Program-made: the position numbers and the translations under genes
Notes under the pieces: model-generated
Told to the model about the DNA's origin: nothing
Database searches by the model: none
Seen by the model: only the letters and a program-made list of their open reading frames with translations
Assembly (NCBI GenBank): GCA_007123655.1
Contig: SKKR01000131.1
Span: forward strand, 1 to 7,773
Direction: 5' to 3'
Source of the DNA: Thermomicrobiaceae bacterium
GTDB lineage: Bacteria > Chloroflexota > Chloroflexia > Thermomicrobiales > Thermomicrobiaceae
Length of the DNA: 7,773 nucleotides
Shown here: positions 5,869-7,773 of the stretch, piece by piece
Position numbering within the stretch: the stretch's first letter is position 1
Layout: every line of letters starts with the position of its first letter

Positions 5869-5931
5869 ACATGTCCGACTTGACACGTAGATATGAACTG
5901 GCTATACTAACATGTCAGATTCTGAATATGT
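5869..5931 (+). promoter_or_regulatory. candidate operator repeats flanking the exporter promoter
   Basis: ACATGTCCGA (5869-5878) and ACATGTCAGA (5910-5919) are direct repeats with one mismatch, 41 bp apart, one just before the -35 box and one just after the -10 box. The downstream copy is also part of an inverted repeat: CAGA-T-TCTG (5916-5924) with outer arms ACAT (5910-5913) and ATGT (5928-5931). Such an arrangement suits a repressor that covers the promoter; no regulator gene is in the window to assign to it. Confidence 0.45.
5880..5908 (+). promoter_or_regulatory. near-consensus sigma-70 promoter of the ABC exporter operon
   Basis: TTGACA (5880-5885) is a perfect -35 box, followed after exactly 17 bp by TATACT (5903-5908), a five-of-six -10 box. 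This is the best promoter in the window and points at the exporter genes. Start of transcription is expected near 5915, giving a leader of about 120 bases to the preferred ATG at 6035. Confidence 0.8.
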
Positions 5932-6034
5932 TGGAGTGGCATAGACAGGTGCGTGTAGAATGACGACGGTTTCAACGTTTCTCGATAAGGAAGTAATTGT
6001 CCAGGCGCCGCGGGTGACTGACAGGGAGCGCACG

Positions 6035-6955
6035 ATGGATCCGGTCATTACGGTCGATCACCTGCAGAAGCGCTACGGCGCTCATCAGGCGGTCAGTGAT
6101 GTAACGCTTCAGGTGTACGCTGGTGAAATCTTCGGGATCGCAGGCCCGAACGGGGCGGGTAAGACAACGACAGTTGAGTGTATGCAGGGACTTCGTCAAC
6201 ACGACGGCGGTGACATCCGGGTGCTGGGACTCAACCCGGCGACCGACGGGCCGAAGCTTCGCCGTCGGATTGGATCACAGCTCCAGCAGTCAGCCTTGCC
6301 GGACCGGATTCGAGTCTGGGAGGCGCTCGATCTCTTTGCCACGTTCGTTCCGGGTGAGTCCAACTGGGAACATCTCATCGACCAGTGGGGACTCTCCGGC
6401 AAGGAGAAGACCGCGTTCGCAGATCTCTCCGGCGGCCAGCAGCAGCGTCTGTTCATCGCGCTTTCGCTCATCAACAATCCGGAGGTTGTCTTTCTCGACG
6501 AGCTGACCCAGGGACTCGATCCCGCGGCCCGGCGGATGACCTGGGATCTGATCCGTGCCGCGCGGGACCAGGGGAAGACCATCATTCTGGTAACGCATTT
6601 CATGGATGAGGCTGAGGCGCTCTGCGACCGGCTGGCGATCATCGACCACGGCCGGGTTATCGACATGGACACGCCACAGGCGCTGATTTCGCGACACGGT
6701 GGGCCGCAGACTGTCACGTTCACGAGCGGAGAGCGCGACTTCTCCTGGCTTTCTGGCCTGGACGTCGTTGATTCCGTCCGCCGCACCGGATCGCTCACCT
6801 CGGTTTCCGGAATCGGTCCCGTCGTGCCGCTCGTGTCTGCCGCTCTGGTCGAACGTGGTTTCGTGCCCGACGATCTGCGCGTCCATCAGCAATCGCTGGA
6901 AGAGACGTTCCTTCGCCTGACTGGACGCGATTCAATGAACGGGATGACCGAATGA
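6035..6955 (+). CDS. ABC transporter ATP-binding protein (DrrA-type exporter)
   Basis: This 306-residue ATPase drives the permease encoded next; together they should export a hydrophobic drug, lipid or similar compound. The nucleotide-binding domain is complete: Walker A GPNGAGKTT (37-45), Q-loop around Gln82-Gln85, signature LSGGQQQR (131-138), Walker B VVFLDE (151-156) with Glu156, D-loop GLD (160-162) and switch His188. The D-loop approach reads ELTQGLDP rather than the common EPTSGLDP. A C-terminal extension of about 80 residues ends in SLEETFLRLTGR, typical of DrrA-like subunits. ATG at 6035 is chosen because AGGGAG (6023-6028) lies six bases upstream and the ABC domain begins at once. 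An in-frame ATG at 5960 would add 25 residues with no domain match and lacks a good SD, but cannot be ruled out. The TGA overlaps the permease ATG, giving coupled translation. Confidence 0.93.
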   Translation: MDPVITVDHLQKRYGAHQAVSDVTLQVYAGEIFGIAGPNGAGKTTTVECMQGLRQHDGGDIRVLGLNPATDGPKLRRRIGSQLQQSALPDRIRVWEALDLFATFVPGESNWEHLIDQWGLSGKEKTAFADLSGGQQQRLFIALSLINNPEVVFLDELTQGLDPAARRMTWDLIRAARDQGKTIILVTHFMDEAEALCDRLAIIDHGRVIDMDTPQALISRHGGPQTVTFTSGERDFSWLSGLDVVDSVRRTGSLTSVSGIGPVVPLVSAALVERGFVPDDLRVHQQSLEETFLRLTGRDSMNGMTE

Positions 6956-7695
6956 TGCGCGCGGTGTCACGGATGACCTGGGTCGAACTCAAACTGCTGG
7001 TTCGTGAGCCGTTCACGTTGCTGTTCGTCTTCGTGTTTCCGATCGTCGTTCTGCTGGTACTGTCTGGCGTCTTCGGCGCGGAAGCGGAGGAGGAGTGGGG
7101 CGGAACCACCCCGGCGAACTACTACGTCGCGGCCTACATCGGGACGGTTATCGCAGCACTTGCCCTGATAAGCGTGCCGGTGCACCTGGCGACGTACCGG
7201 GAACGCGGAATCCTTCGACGACTGACCGCGTCGTCCGTCGCCGGCTGGACGGTGCTGCTCTCCCAGTTGATTGTCGGCGTGGTCCTGGCAACGGTCGGGT
7301 CGATTGCGCTGATAGTCGCCGCGTTTCTGATTTACGATGTGGAGCTACCTGTCGCGATCCCGGCCATGATCCTGGCGTTCTTCATCGGCGCAATCAGCTT
7401 CATCACGCTCGGCCTGCTTCTCGGCATCCTGATGCCGACCGCCCGGTCGGCTCAGGCGATCGGACTGGGGCTGTTCTTTCCGATGTGGATGCTGTCCGGG
7501 ACTGGTCCCCCGCCCGAGGTCATGACGGACACCATGCAGTCCATCTCCAGCCTCTTGCCGATGACCAGGCTGGTTTCCGCGTTGCAGGAGCCCTGGTTCG
7601 GCAGCGGGCTTGATTACTTCGAAACGACGATTCTGCTCGGCTTCATGTTCGTCGCGGGAGCTGCTGTTCTCTGGCGGGTACGCACGAGCGCGTAG
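6952..7695 (+). CDS. ABC-2 type exporter permease (DrrB-type)
   Basis: This 247-residue inner-membrane protein is the channel half of the exporter. Six hydrophobic spans are visible at about 20-42, 59-80, 100-127, 134-160, 167-187 and 223-242, the usual ABC-2 topology. The N-terminal amphipathic stretch WVELKLLVREP is typical, as is the loop YRERGILRRLTASSV (82-96) between spans 2 and 3, which is the likely contact with the ATPase. The segment FFPMWMLSGTGPP followed by LPMTRLVSALQEPW (202-215) is characteristic of the DrrB/ABC-2 group. The ATG sits in an ATGA overlap with the ATPase stop; a second ATG follows directly and could serve instead. With one ATPase and one permease gene, the working transporter is presumably a 2+2 complex. 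The exported substrate cannot be told from sequence. A hairpin lies directly after the stop. Confidence 0.93.
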   Translation: MMRAVSRMTWVELKLLVREPFTLLFVFVFPIVVLLVLSGVFGAEAEEEWGGTTPANYYVAAYIGTVIAALALISVPVHLATYRERGILRRLTASSVAGWTVLLSQLIVGVVLATVGSIALIVAAFLIYDVELPVAIPAMILAFFIGAISFITLGLLLGILMPTARSAQAIGLGLFFPMWMLSGTGPPPEVMTDTMQSISSLLPMTRLVSALQEPWFGSGLDYFETTILLGFMFVAGAAVLWRVRTSA

Positions 7696-7720
7696 GCGCC
7701 GGGCGCTTGACGCCTGGCGC
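7696..7720 (+). terminator. hairpin directly after the exporter operon
   Basis: GCGCCGGGCG (7696-7705) and CGCCTGGCGC (7711-7720) pair over ten bases with one G-U pair around a CTTGA loop. It starts one base after the permease stop. There is no T-run; in high-GC bacteria such hairpins often still mark transcript ends. Confidence 0.5.
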
Positions 7721-7773
7721 GATCCGCCATGTCCAGTCAACGTCGGAGGTCAGTCGCCCCAGCACAGGCAGAA

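Larger units (their letters stand above)
5588..5879. other. intergenic gap without a supportable gene
   Basis: About 290 bases between the sortase and the exporter promoter hold no ORF with a believable start, SD and protein pattern. They contain two modest hairpins (5612-5633 and 5824-5845), a short inverted repeat TCTCGA-C-TCGAGA at 5638-5650, and one copy of the repeat found at the exporter promoter (5869-5878). Confidence 0.6.

Noticed and set aside
7729..7773. ATG-initiated frame open to the right edge (begins MSSQRRRS)
   Set aside because: Only 15 codons are visible and no SD precedes the ATG; it might be a gene start, but this window cannot show it.

Overview
The window is GC-rich bacterial DNA (by eye about 60% G+C) with short intergenic gaps, Shine-Dalgarno (SD) sites of the AGGAGG type and some GTG starts. 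Gene content is an M81 (MlrC-like) metallopeptidase, an actinobacterial/chloroflexi-style 3-hydroxybutyrate dehydrogenase, a class F-like sortase and a DrrAB-type exporter. This suits a high-GC Chloroflexota (Thermomicrobia-like) or Actinomycetota chromosome. That placement is inference; the window has no rRNA, tRNA or marker gene to settle it. I saw no insertion sequence, phage gene, CRISPR array or RNA gene.

Layout. 1-107: leader with no supportable gene. 108-1016 (+): alpha/beta hydrolase, convergent with 1059-2531 (-), an M81 family metallopeptidase. 2532-2694: divergent regulatory gap. 2695-3233 (+): a type II toxin-antitoxin operon (Phd/YefM antitoxin, then RelE/ParE toxin, GTGA overlap). 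3300-4064 (+): 3-hydroxybutyrate dehydrogenase of the SDR family. 4311-4667 (+): a small, very acidic secreted protein with a C-terminal membrane segment. A strong hairpin at 4709-4739 separates it from 4877-5587 (+), a class F-like sortase with a possible lipobox. 5588-5959: a gap holding weak hairpins and then a near-consensus sigma-70 promoter flanked by repeated candidate operator half-sites. 6035-7695 (+): a two-gene ABC exporter (ATPase, then ABC-2 permease, ATGA overlap), closed by a hairpin directly after the stop. 7721-7773: no supportable gene.

Functional links. The toxin and antitoxin form one translationally coupled, probably self-regulated unit. The acidic protein and the sortase are plausible partners (substrate and transpeptidase), although the substrate lacks a canonical LPxTG motif. 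The exporter genes form one transcription unit whose promoter looks regulated. The hydrolase, metallopeptidase and dehydrogenase look like independent catabolic or housekeeping enzymes. Nothing here is a clearly new system. The points most worth following are the acidic protein/sortase pair, the repeat-flanked exporter promoter, and a dehydrogenase that keeps every known substrate-binding residue but has Met in place of the usual catalytic-tetrad Asn.
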